Assembly (NCBI GenBank): GCA_016935195.1
Contig: JAFGRL010000017.1
Coordinates: 1-64,000 of the forward strand
Source: Sedimentisphaerales bacterium
GTDB taxonomy: Bacteria > Planctomycetota > Phycisphaerae > Sedimentisphaerales > Anaerobacaceae
DNA: 64,000 nt
Direction: 5' to 3'
Shown: in pieces, positions 1-9,842 of the stretch
Position numbering within the stretch: the stretch's first letter is position 1
Layout: each line of letters begins with the position of its first letter
Notes under the pieces: model-generated
What the model was told of the DNA's origin: nothing
The model's input: only the letters and a program-made list of their open reading frames with translations
Databases searched by the model: none
Made by a program: the position numbers and the translations under genes

Positions 1-169
1 CTGACAGTTTTGTTTTTAAACGGTCAGTTTGAGTTACTTAACATCCCAGAAATAAAGAAATTATATCATTTTCTTCAATCGTTATGAGACTTTTGCTAAT
101 TTCCTTTGCACATTTTGTAAAGTTTTGTTAAAAATATAGTTTGTTGCGAACACTTATTGGAGGCTCGAA

Positions 170-613
170 ATGAAAGGATTCTACCGAAGAGCTATTCTTC
201 TGGCAATAGTTACCTTTTCAGGATGTCATTCCGACATTGTATGCACACCCCACCTTAAGGACCTCACCTACAGATGCGTCCATATCGAACCCATCCAAAG
301 CCAGAACCCCTATGTGGGCAAAGTACTCAGAGATGTCCTCGAAAAGGAATTTATCAGACGAAAATTTGAAATATGCGATGCCGATACAGCCACAATCCAC
401 ATTGCCGGCTCGACCTTTATGACACTGCGAAACGCTGATTCCTCGAGCTCTAAAAGCAGGGCCTCTAACCAGGCTATTGAAAGCGTCTCCATCATCGCAA
501 AAGACCCCAACGGCAATGTTCTGCTCACCGCCTCTTATGACAATAAGGAGCAGTACACGGCCAGCAAGCTTGCCAAAGAGCTCGGCTCAGCACTGGCCAA
601 TAAGTTAAAATAG
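170..613 (+). CDS. hypothetical lipoprotein
   Basis: 147-aa ORF; N-terminal hydrophobic stretch followed by lipobox-like FSGC; SD-like ggagg upstream of ATG. Confidence 0.6.
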   Translation: MKGFYRRAILLAIVTFSGCHSDIVCTPHLKDLTYRCVHIEPIQSQNPYVGKVLRDVLEKEFIRRKFEICDADTATIHIAGSTFMTLRNADSSSSKSRASNQAIESVSIIAKDPNGNVLLTASYDNKEQYTASKLAKELGSALANKLK

Positions 614-852
614 GCATCGGCCTTTTCGCAAGGAATACTTTATTCTCCCCTGATACCTTTGACCGGTCGATGCTACATAATGCCAAAGAGCAAAAACCTC
701 TTGGGAAAATCGAACCTTTGAAATAAAGCTTCAGGCATATCTAAGACCGATGGTAGTCCTTAGGGACAAGGATAGGTCTACGCCCACGTTTTTGGTTGCT
801 GGCGGATTAAATAGGTTGAAATTGAGATATTCCGGCATTTTTAGAGCATTTC

Positions 853-881
853 TTGACTTCTTAGCCGTTTTGTTTTAAGAT
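853..881 (+). promoter_or_regulatory. putative sigma70-like promoter upstream of hicBA
   Basis: TTGACT (853-858), 17-bp spacer, TAAGAT (876-881); about 50 bp upstream of the HicB-like start. Confidence 0.4.
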
Positions 882-931
882 ACAAGTTTGATTAAAAGAA
901 TTTTTGAAATACCAAATAAAAAGGTAGTCTT

Positions 932-1144
932 ATGAACAGTGTTTATACGGCAGTGACAAAACAGGATAACGGCTGGTGGGTCGGCTGGATTGAGGAAGTG
1001 CCCGGAGTAAACTGTCAGGAGCATACGCATGAGGATCTGCTGGAGAGTTTGAAAGTAACATTGAAAGAGGCACTGGAGTTCAATCGGCAAGACGCTATAT
1101 CTGCTTTGGGAACGGATTTTCGTGAAGAGCAGATAGCTATATGA
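932..1144 (+). CDS. hicB: HicB-family antitoxin (short form)
   Basis: 70 aa, Y-T-A-V...GWW-V-G-W-IEEVPGVNCQ...TLEEAL-like HicB fold motif; stop overlaps start of HicA-like ORF (ATGA). Confidence 0.8.
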   Translation: MNSVYTAVTKQDNGWWVGWIEEVPGVNCQEHTHEDLLESLKVTLKEALEFNRQDAISALGTDFREEQIAI

Positions 1145-1329
1145 AAAGGAAGAAACTGCTCAAATATCTTCACTCACAAGGCTGCGAATTTATCAGAGAA
1201 GGAGGGCGACATTCCTGGTGGCATAATTCATCATTAAACAGAAGGTCTGCAATCCCAAGGCATAACGAAATCAGGGACATCCTCGCCAAGAAGATTTGCA
1301 AAGACCTTGGAATACCTCCGGTTAAATGA
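1141..1329 (+). CDS. hicA: HicA/YcfA-like mRNA interferase toxin
   Basis: 62 aa, KLLKYLHSQGCEFIREGGRHSWWHN...IPRHNEIRDILAKKICKDLGI: HicA signature with G-[ST/R]-H motif. Confidence 0.85.
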   Translation: MKRKKLLKYLHSQGCEFIREGGRHSWWHNSSLNRRSAIPRHNEIRDILAKKICKDLGIPPVK

Positions 1330-1412
1330 AGACACAAAAAGCTAAGCCCGCTAGGCCGATGGTAGCCCAACAGCGAAATCAAAAATCAAAATAAAAGAGC
1401 AAAATTATAGAG

Positions 1413-1435
1413 ATTCTTCGGCTTCGCCTCAGAAT
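1413..1435. repeat. imperfect palindrome ATTCTTCGGCTTCGCCTCAGAAT
   Basis: Inverted arms ATTCT/AGAAT and GGC/GCC around TTC; followed by GACAG. Confidence 0.4.
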
Positions 1436-1541
1436 GACAGCCAATGTTTTCTACAGAGCATTTTGAGTTGGGGATTTTGAAAAACAAGGCCGGCTATGAG
1501 AATGGGTCAGGCTTTGCGATATGCCAACCTGTACACCTGAG

Positions 1542-2050
1542 CTATTTGTTAGCTTTTGATTTTTCAGAATTAACTTCACCGATAAATTTTTGGAGTTCAA
1601 CGATAGTCTTCTTATCTCCGAGTTTTGACATAAATTCCACTGCGTTCTTCAGGGTTGCAATTGCTTCATCATAACGTTCCTGCTTTACAAGTGTCCGTGC
1701 AAGCAGTAAGTGGCTTTGTACGTCATAAGAGTTCATGTTTACCGCTTGCTGCAGATACTTGGTAGCTACTTCCAACTGCCCGACTTGCACCAAGGCTACA
1801 CCCATCCCAGAAATTGCGACAAGCGAATTAGGTTCTTCAGCCAATTCTATATTAAATCCTTCTATTGCTTTCTGAAAATGTTCTCTTGCCTCCTCTGGTT
1901 GTTTTATTTCTTTAAGGAACAAACCTAAATAAAGGTGAGTATATGCTAAATTAATTTTATGTTCAGCTTGTTCATTGTACTCAATTGCTTTTTTTAAGCT
2001 TCTGCTGCTTTGTCCAGTTGGCCCAACGGTTTTATATTCGGCCGGTTAAT
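1542..2050 (-). pseudogene. degraded TPR-repeat protein gene
   Basis: ORF 1542..1922 (TPR units, e.g. KAIEGFNIELAEEPNSLVAISGMGVALVQVGQLEVA) continues without an ATG into KAIEYNEQAEHKINLAYTHLYLGLFLKEIKQPEEAREHF; a further TPR-like piece (KPLGQLDKAAEA) lies in a different frame across an A-rich homopolymer, preceded by a stop. Confidence 0.55.
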
Positions 2051-2221
2051 TTACCTCAAAGGAGCGAAAAAGCTAAAGAAATTCGATTTAACTAAAAACT
2101 GATAACCCTAAAAAAGGCTCTGTTTGTCAGGCCAACAAGCTTTCTACAAGGCAGTTAAATGCAGGTTCGCTCATTGAAGTGCTTTACATAACAACTTTGC
2201 CGGTTATACTTTATCATCGAA

Positions 2222-4024
2222 ATGGATACTACCGACAAAAATACCGTTGGCATTGTCAAAACGAACGTTATAAGGCTAATCGAAAGCGACAGACCCCTAA
2301 AGCTTCGCAGCGGAAGAGAGCTGGCACCGATAGATGTTGCCTATGAGACCTATGGTGAGCTCAATGATGCCCAAGACAATGCAATTTTGATTTGCCACGC
2401 CCTAAGTGGTGACGCTCACGTTGCCGGCTACCACAGCCGGGATGATAAAAAACCCGGATGGTGGGACTGTATGGTTGGACCCGGCAAGGCAATAGACACA
2501 AATAAGTACTTTGTTATCTGCTCTAACCTTCTTGGCGGCTGCAGCGGCACTACGGGGCCGGCTTCGATAAATCCGCAAACGGACAAACCGTATGGCATGG
2601 ATTTTCCAATCATTACCATAGCCGATATGGTCAAGGTGCAAAAGCTTCTGCTCGAAAAGCTTGGGATAAAAAAACTCCTGGCGGTAATTGGCGGTTCCAT
2701 CGGCGGGATGCAGGTGCTGGCCTGGGCCATTGAATATCCGGATTTTGTTGATTCTGCTATTGCTGTTGCAACTACCAGCCGTCTTGGAGCCCAGTCGATA
2801 GCATTCGATGCGGTCGGACGTAATGCAATTGTTGCTGATCCGAATTTTGACAACGGCAATTACTACGGGCGCAAAGTACCCGACAGAGGTCTGGCTATTG
2901 CACGAATGATAGGACATATAACATATCTTTCGGAACAGAGCATGCGTGAAAAGTTCGGCCGGCAGTTGCGAAGTGCACAGGCCTACAGCTATGATTTTGA
3001 TTCTGAATTTGCAGTTGAAACTTATTTGGATTACAAGGGTCAGAGTTTTGTGGAGAGGTTCGATGCGGGCAGTTATCTGTATATAACAAAGGCGGCAGAT
3101 TATTTCGACTTAGCGAGGAAACATAGAACACTTAAAAAGGCATTTGAAAAGGTCAAGTCGAGATTTCTGATAGTCAGCTTTTCAAGCGACTGGCTTTTTA
3201 CTCCAGAGCAGTCCGAAGCCATAGTCAAGGGTCTTATTGCCAACGGTAAAGATGTGAGCTTTTGTAACATCAACTCACCTTATGGCCACGACGCATTTCT
3301 ATTAGAGCCGGAAACGCTTGGAAATTTTATCTCCGGTTTCTTAAAGGCTACGCACAGTCCCATAGCGAAAGACCACGGCAGGCAACTAAATGGCGCAAAC
3401 CAGAAAACGTTGAGCCGATTCGAACAGGCGCAGAGGGCTCGCGTTGATTACGAGCTGATAGAATCGCTGATAGAGCCTGACAGTATCGTCCTGGACATTG
3501 GATGTGGTGATGGTGAATTGCTGGCAAGGCTGAAGAAAGATAAGAATATAAAAGGAAGAGGCATTGAGTTAGTTGAAGAGCTTGTCCTTGAAGGCATCAG
3601 GCGCAGGCTGCCGATAGTACAATATGATATTGAACGCGGCCTGGAAAATTATGCCTATAAAAGTTTTGATTACGTGATTCTGTCGCAAACGCTGCAGACC
3701 GTAAAAAACCCGAAGAAAGTTTTTATGGAGTTACTGCGTCTCGGCAGGAAAGTGATAGTCAGCTTTCCCAACTTCGGCCATTGGCGATGCAGGGCACAGC
3801 TGCTCTTTCTCGGAAAGGCTCCGCAAACCAGACAGTTGCCATTTGGTTGGCACGATTCACCGAATATACATTTTCTGTCTCTTAAGGATTTTGACGAGTT
3901 CTGCAGGAGATTGAACGTAAATATCGAGAAGAAAATGCCTTTGGTGAAGGCGCGTTTAAGTCCTGTAAGATTTGCAGCCAATCTTTTGGCTGAACAGGTG
4001 ATTTATGTAACGAGCAAGGATTGA
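2222..4024 (+). CDS. metX: homoserine O-acetyltransferase (MetX) fused to MetW methyltransferase-like domain
   Basis: N-term alpha/beta hydrolase with CHALSGDAHVAG and GGSIGGMQVLAWAIEYP nucleophile elbow; C-term VLDIGCGDGELLARL...VILSQTLQTV...SFPNFGHWRCRAQLL...LPFGWHDSPNIHFLSLKDF typical of MetW. Confidence 0.95.
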   Translation: MDTTDKNTVGIVKTNVIRLIESDRPLKLRSGRELAPIDVAYETYGELNDAQDNAILICHALSGDAHVAGYHSRDDKKPGWWDCMVGPGKAIDTNKYFVICSNLLGGCSGTTGPASINPQTDKPYGMDFPIITIADMVKVQKLLLEKLGIKKLLAVIGGSIGGMQVLAWAIEYPDFVDSAIAVATTSRLGAQSIAFDAVGRNAIVADPNFDNGNYYGRKVPDRGLAIARMIGHITYLSEQSMREKFGRQLRSAQAYSYDFDSEFAVETYLDYKGQSFVERFDAGSYLYITKAADYFDLARKHRTLKKAFEKVKSRFLIVSFSSDWLFTPEQSEAIVKGLIANGKDVSFCNINSPYGHDAFLLEPETLGNFISGFLKATHSPIAKDHGRQLNGANQKTLSRFEQAQRARVDYELIESLIEPDSIVLDIGCGDGELLARLKKDKNIKGRGIELVEELVLEGIRRRLPIVQYDIERGLENYAYKSFDYVILSQTLQTVKNPKKVFMELLRLGRKVIVSFPNFGHWRCRAQLLFLGKAPQTRQLPFGWHDSPNIHFLSLKDFDEFCRRLNVNIEKKMPLVKARLSPVRFAANLLAEQVIYVTSKD

Positions 4025-4047
4025 GATTATAAAGTCTATTTAGCAGG

Positions 4048-4473
4048 ATGGGAAAAATGGAACAGCTCGAACGCATAGGTATCTCTCTTGATCAAACTCT
4101 GCTCAGTGCATTTGACCAGTTAGCCACGAAGCAGGGTTACCAAAACCGCTCTGAGGCAATCCGTGATATGATGCGTCGACAGATAAGCACAGAGAAATTA
4201 GCTGACCCGAATGCACAGGCGGTCGCGGTTGTGTGCCTGGTTTTCAACCATCATTCTGCAAAGCTGGTGCAGAAGTTAACCGCTCTTGGACATTCTCACC
4301 TGCTACAGACAATTTGCTCGATGCATGTCCATCTCGACCGCTGTGATTGTATGGAGGTAATTGTTCTAAAGGGTCGATGTGGCCAAATCAAAAAAATAGC
4401 AGAAAGGCTGCTTAGCCACAAGGGTGTAAAGCTTGGAAACATCAACATGATAGCCGCCGAACAAAGTCACTAA
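4048..4473 (+). CDS. nikR: NikR-family nickel-responsive transcriptional regulator
   Basis: 141 aa, N-term RHH (RIGISLDQTLLSAFDQLATKQGYQNRSEAIRDMMR) plus ACT-like domain with HH...H.H...MHVHLDRCDCMEVIVLKG metal-site motif. Confidence 0.9.
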   Translation: MGKMEQLERIGISLDQTLLSAFDQLATKQGYQNRSEAIRDMMRRQISTEKLADPNAQAVAVVCLVFNHHSAKLVQKLTALGHSHLLQTICSMHVHLDRCDCMEVIVLKGRCGQIKKIAERLLSHKGVKLGNINMIAAEQSH

Positions 4474-4476
4474 AGG

Positions 4477-4496
4477 CAGTTGTCAGCTGGCAACTG
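4477..4496. terminator. palindrome in convergent gap between nikR and DUF1080 gene
   Basis: CAGTTGTCAGCTGGCAACTG near-perfect inverted repeat, followed by direct repeats CTGACCCCTGACCCCTGA; lies between two convergent stops. Confidence 0.35.
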
Positions 4497-4519
4497 ACCC
4501 CTGACCCCTGAATACCCTG

Positions 4520-5779
4520 CTAAAGCTGGCTGATTTTTATGTTTCTAAATTCCACCCTCATTCCATCATAATTCTGCAGTCCGATGTAGCCTTTGCGCCG
4601 CTGCAATGCAGGATTTGACTCTAACTTGTCCATATGCTCATTAAGATTGGTATCGACGATGCGCTCGCCATTCAAAGTAACCTGCAACTTCGGCCCATTG
4701 CATACGATAACCATCTTCTGCCATTGGTTTGCTCGCTTGCTAACGCGTCGGGCCGGTGCCTTCATTGAATAGAGGCTGCCGGTATATTGCCAAGGTTTAA
4801 GGTCGGAATGTTTATCGGCATAATCGTCGAGTATCTGGATTTCCAGCGCTCCGCCGTAAGGGATATTAGGTTCGTGTTCGTGTGAGGCTCGCAGGAAAAT
4901 CCCGCTATTGCCGCCCGGGGGAACTCGAAATTCCAGTTCAAGCTCAAAGTTCTCATATTCTTCGGTGGTCGATAGCCATCCTCCCTGGCTACCCTCAGTG
5001 CATAAAACTCCATTCTCAACTTTCCAGTGCCCTTTTTCCTCGGCTCTATCCTGCCATCCGGTCAGGTCTTTGCCGTTAAATAACGTTTCGGTTTGCGGAA
5101 TTTGGCGAATGAATATGTTTCGAAAGGATAAGACAGTCTTGTGGGCCTGCAATTCTATTGGGCCAGACGAATAAACAGGCTTGTTCGGCTCCCAATAATT
5201 CTCCATAACCACATCATCAACCACTAAAACGTCGTTAAGATAAACCGTTACCTTCTCGGCGACCATAGTGATTCTGAATGTATTCCACTGTCCAATCGGG
5301 TTATCCGCGCAGGTTAAAGGCTTACTTGGGGCTTTTTTGTTGTTGTATAAACCGCCGGAGCCTTCGGGCCAGTTTGCAGTATCCCATATCTGAACCTGTG
5401 GGCTGGCCCGCAGGTAAATTCCGCTGTCGCTGCCGGCTTCAATCTTGAAGTCCACCAAAAGCTCAAAGTCGCCGTAATCTTTTACTGTGCAAAGATTATC
5501 ACCCTTGCCGTCAAAGACCAGGGCGCCATCTTTTACCTGCCAATGCTCTGCCATACGTTTATCTGCCAGCAACTGCGCTTTAGCCAGTTCCTGCGGACTC
5601 ATCTTCGAGCGTTTAATCGGGTCGGCGACAAGACCCTTCCAGCCGGTAAGGTCTTTGCCGTTGAATAGTGCTACGAAACCCTTCGGCGGCTGCTCCAATG
5701 TGTTGTCTGCGCAACACCCATGGCCTGCTAAAACCATCACCAAACCTAAAACGGTTAATAAAGAAACTTTCTGATACAA
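4520..5779 (-). CDS. secreted protein with two tandem DUF1080 (3-keto-disaccharide hydrolase-type) domains
   Basis: signal peptide; two FNGKDLTGW motifs (FVALFNGKDLTGWKGL and TLFNGKDLTGWQD) each followed by NSGIYLRA/NSGIFLRA. Confidence 0.9.
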   Translation of the reverse strand: MYQKVSLLTVLGLVMVLAGHGCCADNTLEQPPKGFVALFNGKDLTGWKGLVADPIKRSKMSPQELAKAQLLADKRMAEHWQVKDGALVFDGKGDNLCTVKDYGDFELLVDFKIEAGSDSGIYLRASPQVQIWDTANWPEGSGGLYNNKKAPSKPLTCADNPIGQWNTFRITMVAEKVTVYLNDVLVVDDVVMENYWEPNKPVYSSGPIELQAHKTVLSFRNIFIRQIPQTETLFNGKDLTGWQDRAEEKGHWKVENGVLCTEGSQGGWLSTTEEYENFELELEFRVPPGGNSGIFLRASHEHEPNIPYGGALEIQILDDYADKHSDLKPWQYTGSLYSMKAPARRVSKRANQWQKMVIVCNGPKLQVTLNGERIVDTNLNEHMDKLESNPALQRRKGYIGLQNYDGMRVEFRNIKISQL

Positions 5780-5794
5780 CTTAAATCTCCTGCA

Positions 5795-6973
5795 TTATCC
5801 TTTGAAGAAGAGAACAAACGCCACAGCACAGGCAATCGTCAGCGCACAGGGCACAAGAAAGATTGGGCGCCATCTAAACTGTCCATCTTTCTTAAACAAA
5901 TCCATTATAACCCCGGTAATCTGTGTTCCTATAAAGTTGCCGAAGCCTAACGTTACAACCGCAATTAATGCCTGAGCTGAAGCCCGAATGTCTATAGGCG
6001 CAACCCTGTCCACATACATCTGTCCGAGGAAGAAGAAGAACGTATAGCCTAAGCCGTGCATCACCAGCGACGAAATAACAAGCCATGTCGGTCGCATAAT
6101 CGCAAAGATGATATACCTTATCGGCCAGGCTACGACACCAATAACCAGCGTCCAGCGGAAACCAATCTTAGGCAGCAATAACGGTAGCAGCAACGCCATT
6201 GCAAATATCTCGGAGAATTGTGCTAAAGTCATTACAGCGGAAACATTCTTGTGCCGAACACCGAGGTCTTCCAGAAACGGCGCTGTCGGAACATAGTAAA
6301 ACTGCAATTCGGTTGTAACTACAAATGATATAATCAGGAAAATTAAAAAGTTTGCATCACCCAACATTTTAAATGCTTCTACAAACGCCAGCGGACTCGA
6401 AGGTTCTTTTGGCGGGGGAGTATGAGGTAAGAAAAAGCAAAATACTCCCATTATCAGTGACAAAAGCCCTGCCAGAGCAAGGGCGTCGCTGCCTCGAATC
6501 TTCAGCCTGCTTATCCGGCGCCACAACGCTATGGTCAGCCCCGCAACTATCCATCCAATCGTCCCCCAGACACGAATTTTACCTGCCTGGGCATCAGGGT
6601 CTGTCAGGTGCGTGAACATCAGCGAATTTACTAACGCCAAAGTAGGCGCATAAAGCAGCGAATAAAGTCCCATCAATCCGAATAAGCCCCAGAACCGCTT
6701 TGCCCGCGCCGCCAGGAGCAGCAGCACCCCACCAGCCAGGTGAACAATTCCCAAAAATACTTCGGTGGCCATCCATCTATCGGCGATCTGACCTCCAATA
6801 AAGGGAGCTACAATGCAGCCAAGCCATAATGTTGCGTATATCCACCCCGTTTGTTTGCCGCTCATCTTTAGCGGGCCCAGCAGGTGCGATGCCAATATCG
6901 GAGCCCAGGCACCCCAGATGGCAAACTCGAGAAACATCATCGCACTTAACAGAAAATAGAGCTTAAAATCCAT
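5795..6973 (-). CDS. MFS transporter, nucleoside:H+ symporter (NupG/XapB)-like
   Basis: 392 aa, multiple TM segments; MMFLEFAIWGAWAPILASHL, IRVWGTIGWIVAG and SLVMHGLGYTFFFFLGQMYVDRVAP motifs. Confidence 0.85.
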   Translation of the reverse strand: MDFKLYFLLSAMMFLEFAIWGAWAPILASHLLGPLKMSGKQTGWIYATLWLGCIVAPFIGGQIADRWMATEVFLGIVHLAGGVLLLLAARAKRFWGLFGLMGLYSLLYAPTLALVNSLMFTHLTDPDAQAGKIRVWGTIGWIVAGLTIALWRRISRLKIRGSDALALAGLLSLIMGVFCFFLPHTPPPKEPSSPLAFVEAFKMLGDANFLIFLIISFVVTTELQFYYVPTAPFLEDLGVRHKNVSAVMTLAQFSEIFAMALLLPLLLPKIGFRWTLVIGVVAWPIRYIIFAIMRPTWLVISSLVMHGLGYTFFFFLGQMYVDRVAPIDIRASAQALIAVVTLGFGNFIGTQITGVIMDLFKKDGQFRWRPIFLVPCALTIACAVAFVLFFKG

Positions 6974-7045
6974 AGCTACTCCCTTCCAAATCTGTAACTA
7001 AGAAAAATTGTTACACCATTTACAGACATGAAACATTTCCGACAA

Positions 7046-8389
7046 TTATAACGTCCATCCCTGACGATACTGACGGCTAAGGTACTGGTTTGCCTCGGGA
7101 ACATTAGTAACCTTCATATTAGGCCCGTCCCAATGAAGTATATTGCCAGCACGAACGGCAACATTACCCAGGAGAACCGCCTCAGTTAAAGGGCCTGCAT
7201 AATCAAAATTGGCCAGGGTTTTCGATTTGCCTTTGCATGCCAGAACCCACTGCTGATAGTGGCCAACATCACACCTGGACAGTGATGGTTTTGGCCGATT
7301 GAAACTTTTCATTTTTTCCTCGGGTATCAGCCTCGGCCCGGCTATGTGAGGTATTAGTATTTTGCCTTTTTCGCCAATATAGAGCCCGCCTTCGGCAGGA
7401 AAATTCCGCCCTTGTTCCAGTTCTTCCGGACGCCAGGGGTATATCCCGCCGTGATACCAGGTAACTGTAACCGGCGGCAGCTTGTCCCTTGCGGCGAACT
7501 CATAACGAACCACAGCCGTATCGGGATAAACTTCGTCATTAAACTTTGTAGTCTGGGCTTCAACAGTTACTGGAGAAGTTAGCTTAAGTGCCCAAAAGGC
7601 CGGGTCCATTATGTGACAGGCCATATCACCAAGTCTTCCGGTACCAAAATCCCACCAGTAGCGCCACTTAAACGGGTGGTAGGCAGAATGATATGGACGC
7701 TCCGGAGCCGGGCCAAGCCACAAATCCCAGTCTAACGTGGACGGCACCGGCGGTGTCTGCTTGGGGCGGTTAATTGCGTGGGAGCTAATTGGCTTATTGC
7801 TCCAAAGGTGAACCTCTCGTACCGGGCCGATAGCTCCGGCCCAAATCCACTCGCACAGCAAACGTATGGACTCATCGGCGTGGCACTGGATACCCATCTG
7901 AGTAACAACGTTGTGCTTACGGGCGGCTTCAGTAAGTCGGCGAACTTCGTAGATTGAATGGGCCAGCGGTTTTTCACAGTAAACGTGTTTTCCCATTCTT
8001 ATTGCAGTCATTGCAATAAGAGCGTGTGTGTGGTCCGGCGTAGCTATCACGACCGCATCGATATCCTTTTCTTTTTCGAGCATCTTTCGGAAATCACGGT
8101 ATTTCCTGGCATTGGGATAGGTATTGAACACACCGGCGGCGAACTGGTCATCCACGTCGCACAACGCAACAATGTTTTCGCTGCCAACTCTTTCAATGTC
8201 TCTTGAGCCCTGACCGCCAAGGCCGATGCCGGCAATATTCAGCTTTTCACTGGGCGGGGTATAACCAGGGCCTCCTAAGACGTGCCTCGGGACAATCGTA
8301 AAGGCCGCCACAGCCGCAGCGGCACCTAAAAAATCACGTCTCGAAATTTTCCCATTCTGCTGCTTGACGGGTTTTTTCATCTCTTTCAT
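7046..8389 (-). CDS. Gfo/Idh/MocA family oxidoreductase with Tat signal (copy 1 of tandem triplet)
   Basis: [27 protein letters not shown] Tat signal; GIGLGGQGSRDI Rossmann; YCEKPL motif. Confidence 0.93.
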   Translation of the reverse strand: MKEMKKPVKQQNGKISRRDFLGAAAAVAAFTIVPRHVLGGPGYTPPSEKLNIAGIGLGGQGSRDIERVGSENIVALCDVDDQFAAGVFNTYPNARKYRDFRKMLEKEKDIDAVVIATPDHTHALIAMTAIRMGKHVYCEKPLAHSIYEVRRLTEAARKHNVVTQMGIQCHADESIRLLCEWIWAGAIGPVREVHLWSNKPISSHAINRPKQTPPVPSTLDWDLWLGPAPERPYHSAYHPFKWRYWWDFGTGRLGDMACHIMDPAFWALKLTSPVTVEAQTTKFNDEVYPDTAVVRYEFAARDKLPPVTVTWYHGGIYPWRPEELEQGRNFPAEGGLYIGEKGKILIPHIAGPRLIPEEKMKSFNRPKPSLSRCDVGHYQQWVLACKGKSKTLANFDYAGPLTEAVLLGNVAVRAGNILHWDGPNMKVTNVPEANQYLSRQYRQGWTL

Positions 8390-8434
8390 ATTAATCCCCT
8401 CGATAATAACAACTGTTTTGAGGCTTTTATATAA

Positions 8435-9805
8435 TTAAAGAGCCCATTCCTTGCGATACTGGCGGTGCAAATACTCGTTGGCCTCCGGTATATTGGTAAT
8501 CTTCATATTTGTGCCATCCCAGTTTAGTTTGCTACCCATCCTAATGGCAATATTGCCAAGCAAGGCTATTTCAGTCAGAGGACCACCGTAATCAAAATTG
8601 GCACTGGCAATCTCACTTCCTTTGCAGGCACCAATCCAGTCCTTGTAATGGCCTTTCGAGCGGGGTAGCGTTTTAGGAGGCCTCTTGTATTCTCTCATCT
8701 TCGATTCCGGGATTAAACGTGGACCTTGGCCGTATGTGCCGCATATCAACTTACCTTTATCACCTATAAAAATTACCCCACCATACTCATTACCCATCCG
8801 TCTACCTGGCTCGAGCTCTTCCGGCCTCGGTGGCATCAGACCACCGTCATACCAGGTCAAATTGACCGCTGGCATTTTTCCTCGGGCAGGAAACTTATAA
8901 TACACTATAGATGCCTTAGGATATGTCTCCGAATTAACTTCCGTCGAACTGGCTTCGACACTGCTCGGGTAACCGAGATTAAGTGCCCAGAATGGAATGT
9001 CTATTGTATGGCACGCCTGGTCGCCGAGCACCCCCGTTCCGAAATCACACCAGGCACGCCATTTAAGGGGCAAATAGGCTGGGTTGTAAGGTCTGTATGC
9101 TGCCGGACCGAGCCATAAATTCCAATCCAGCGTGGACGGCACGGGAGGTTCATCCTTGGGCCGTTCAATACCTTGGACCCACCATCTCTCTTTGCCTTGC
9201 CTTAATGGCAAAGGTGTCCACGCTTGTACCTCCCGAACTGGGCCTATTGCACCATCTCGAACCCATTCGCACACCAAACGAATTCCTTCACTGGAATGAC
9301 CCTGATTGCCCATCTGCGTGGCAATCTTGGCTTCTCTGGCTGCCTCGGCAACCTTACGAGCTTCATAAACGGTATGTGTCAGAGGTTTTTCACAATATAC
9401 ATGTTTGCCCATTTTTATTGCCATCATAGAAATTACAGCGTGGTTATGATCCGGAGTAGCTATTACTACAGCATCGATATCCTTCTGTTTTTCGAGCATC
9501 TTGCGGAAGTCATGGTATTTCCTGGCCTTGGGGTATGTATTGAAGACAGCGGCAGCATTTTCATCATCCACGTCACACAACGCAACAATGTTTTCGCTGC
9601 CGACTCTTTCAATGTCTCTTGAGCCCTGACCGCCAAGGCCGATGCCGGCAATATTTAACTTTTCACTGGGCGGAGTATAACCAGGGCCTCCTAAGACATG
9701 GCGCGGGATGATTGTAAATGCAGCTGCAGCAGTGGCACCACCTAAAAAATCACGTCGGGAAATCTTTTTACCCTGATTCTTGAGAGTTTTCTTTATTTTT
9801 TCCAT
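8435..9805 (-). CDS. Gfo/Idh/MocA family oxidoreductase with Tat signal (copy 2)
   Basis: [67 protein letters not shown]. Confidence 0.93.
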   Translation of the reverse strand: MEKIKKTLKNQGKKISRRDFLGGATAAAAFTIIPRHVLGGPGYTPPSEKLNIAGIGLGGQGSRDIERVGSENIVALCDVDDENAAAVFNTYPKARKYHDFRKMLEKQKDIDAVVIATPDHNHAVISMMAIKMGKHVYCEKPLTHTVYEARKVAEAAREAKIATQMGNQGHSSEGIRLVCEWVRDGAIGPVREVQAWTPLPLRQGKERWWVQGIERPKDEPPVPSTLDWNLWLGPAAYRPYNPAYLPLKWRAWCDFGTGVLGDQACHTIDIPFWALNLGYPSSVEASSTEVNSETYPKASIVYYKFPARGKMPAVNLTWYDGGLMPPRPEELEPGRRMGNEYGGVIFIGDKGKLICGTYGQGPRLIPESKMREYKRPPKTLPRSKGHYKDWIGACKGSEIASANFDYGGPLTEIALLGNIAIRMGSKLNWDGTNMKITNIPEANEYLHRQYRKEWAL

Positions 9806-9842
9806 ATCAGTTTACTTGATAACAACAGCTATCTGTGCATAA

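Noticed and set aside
2402-2917. 171-aa and 143-aa minus-strand ORFs inside the MetX region
   Set aside because: Antisense to a strongly supported coding gene; translations show no recognisable family features.
4048-4473. NikR as part of a nickel uptake system
   Set aside because: No nickel transporter or hydrogenase/urease gene is present in the window, so only the regulator is annotated.
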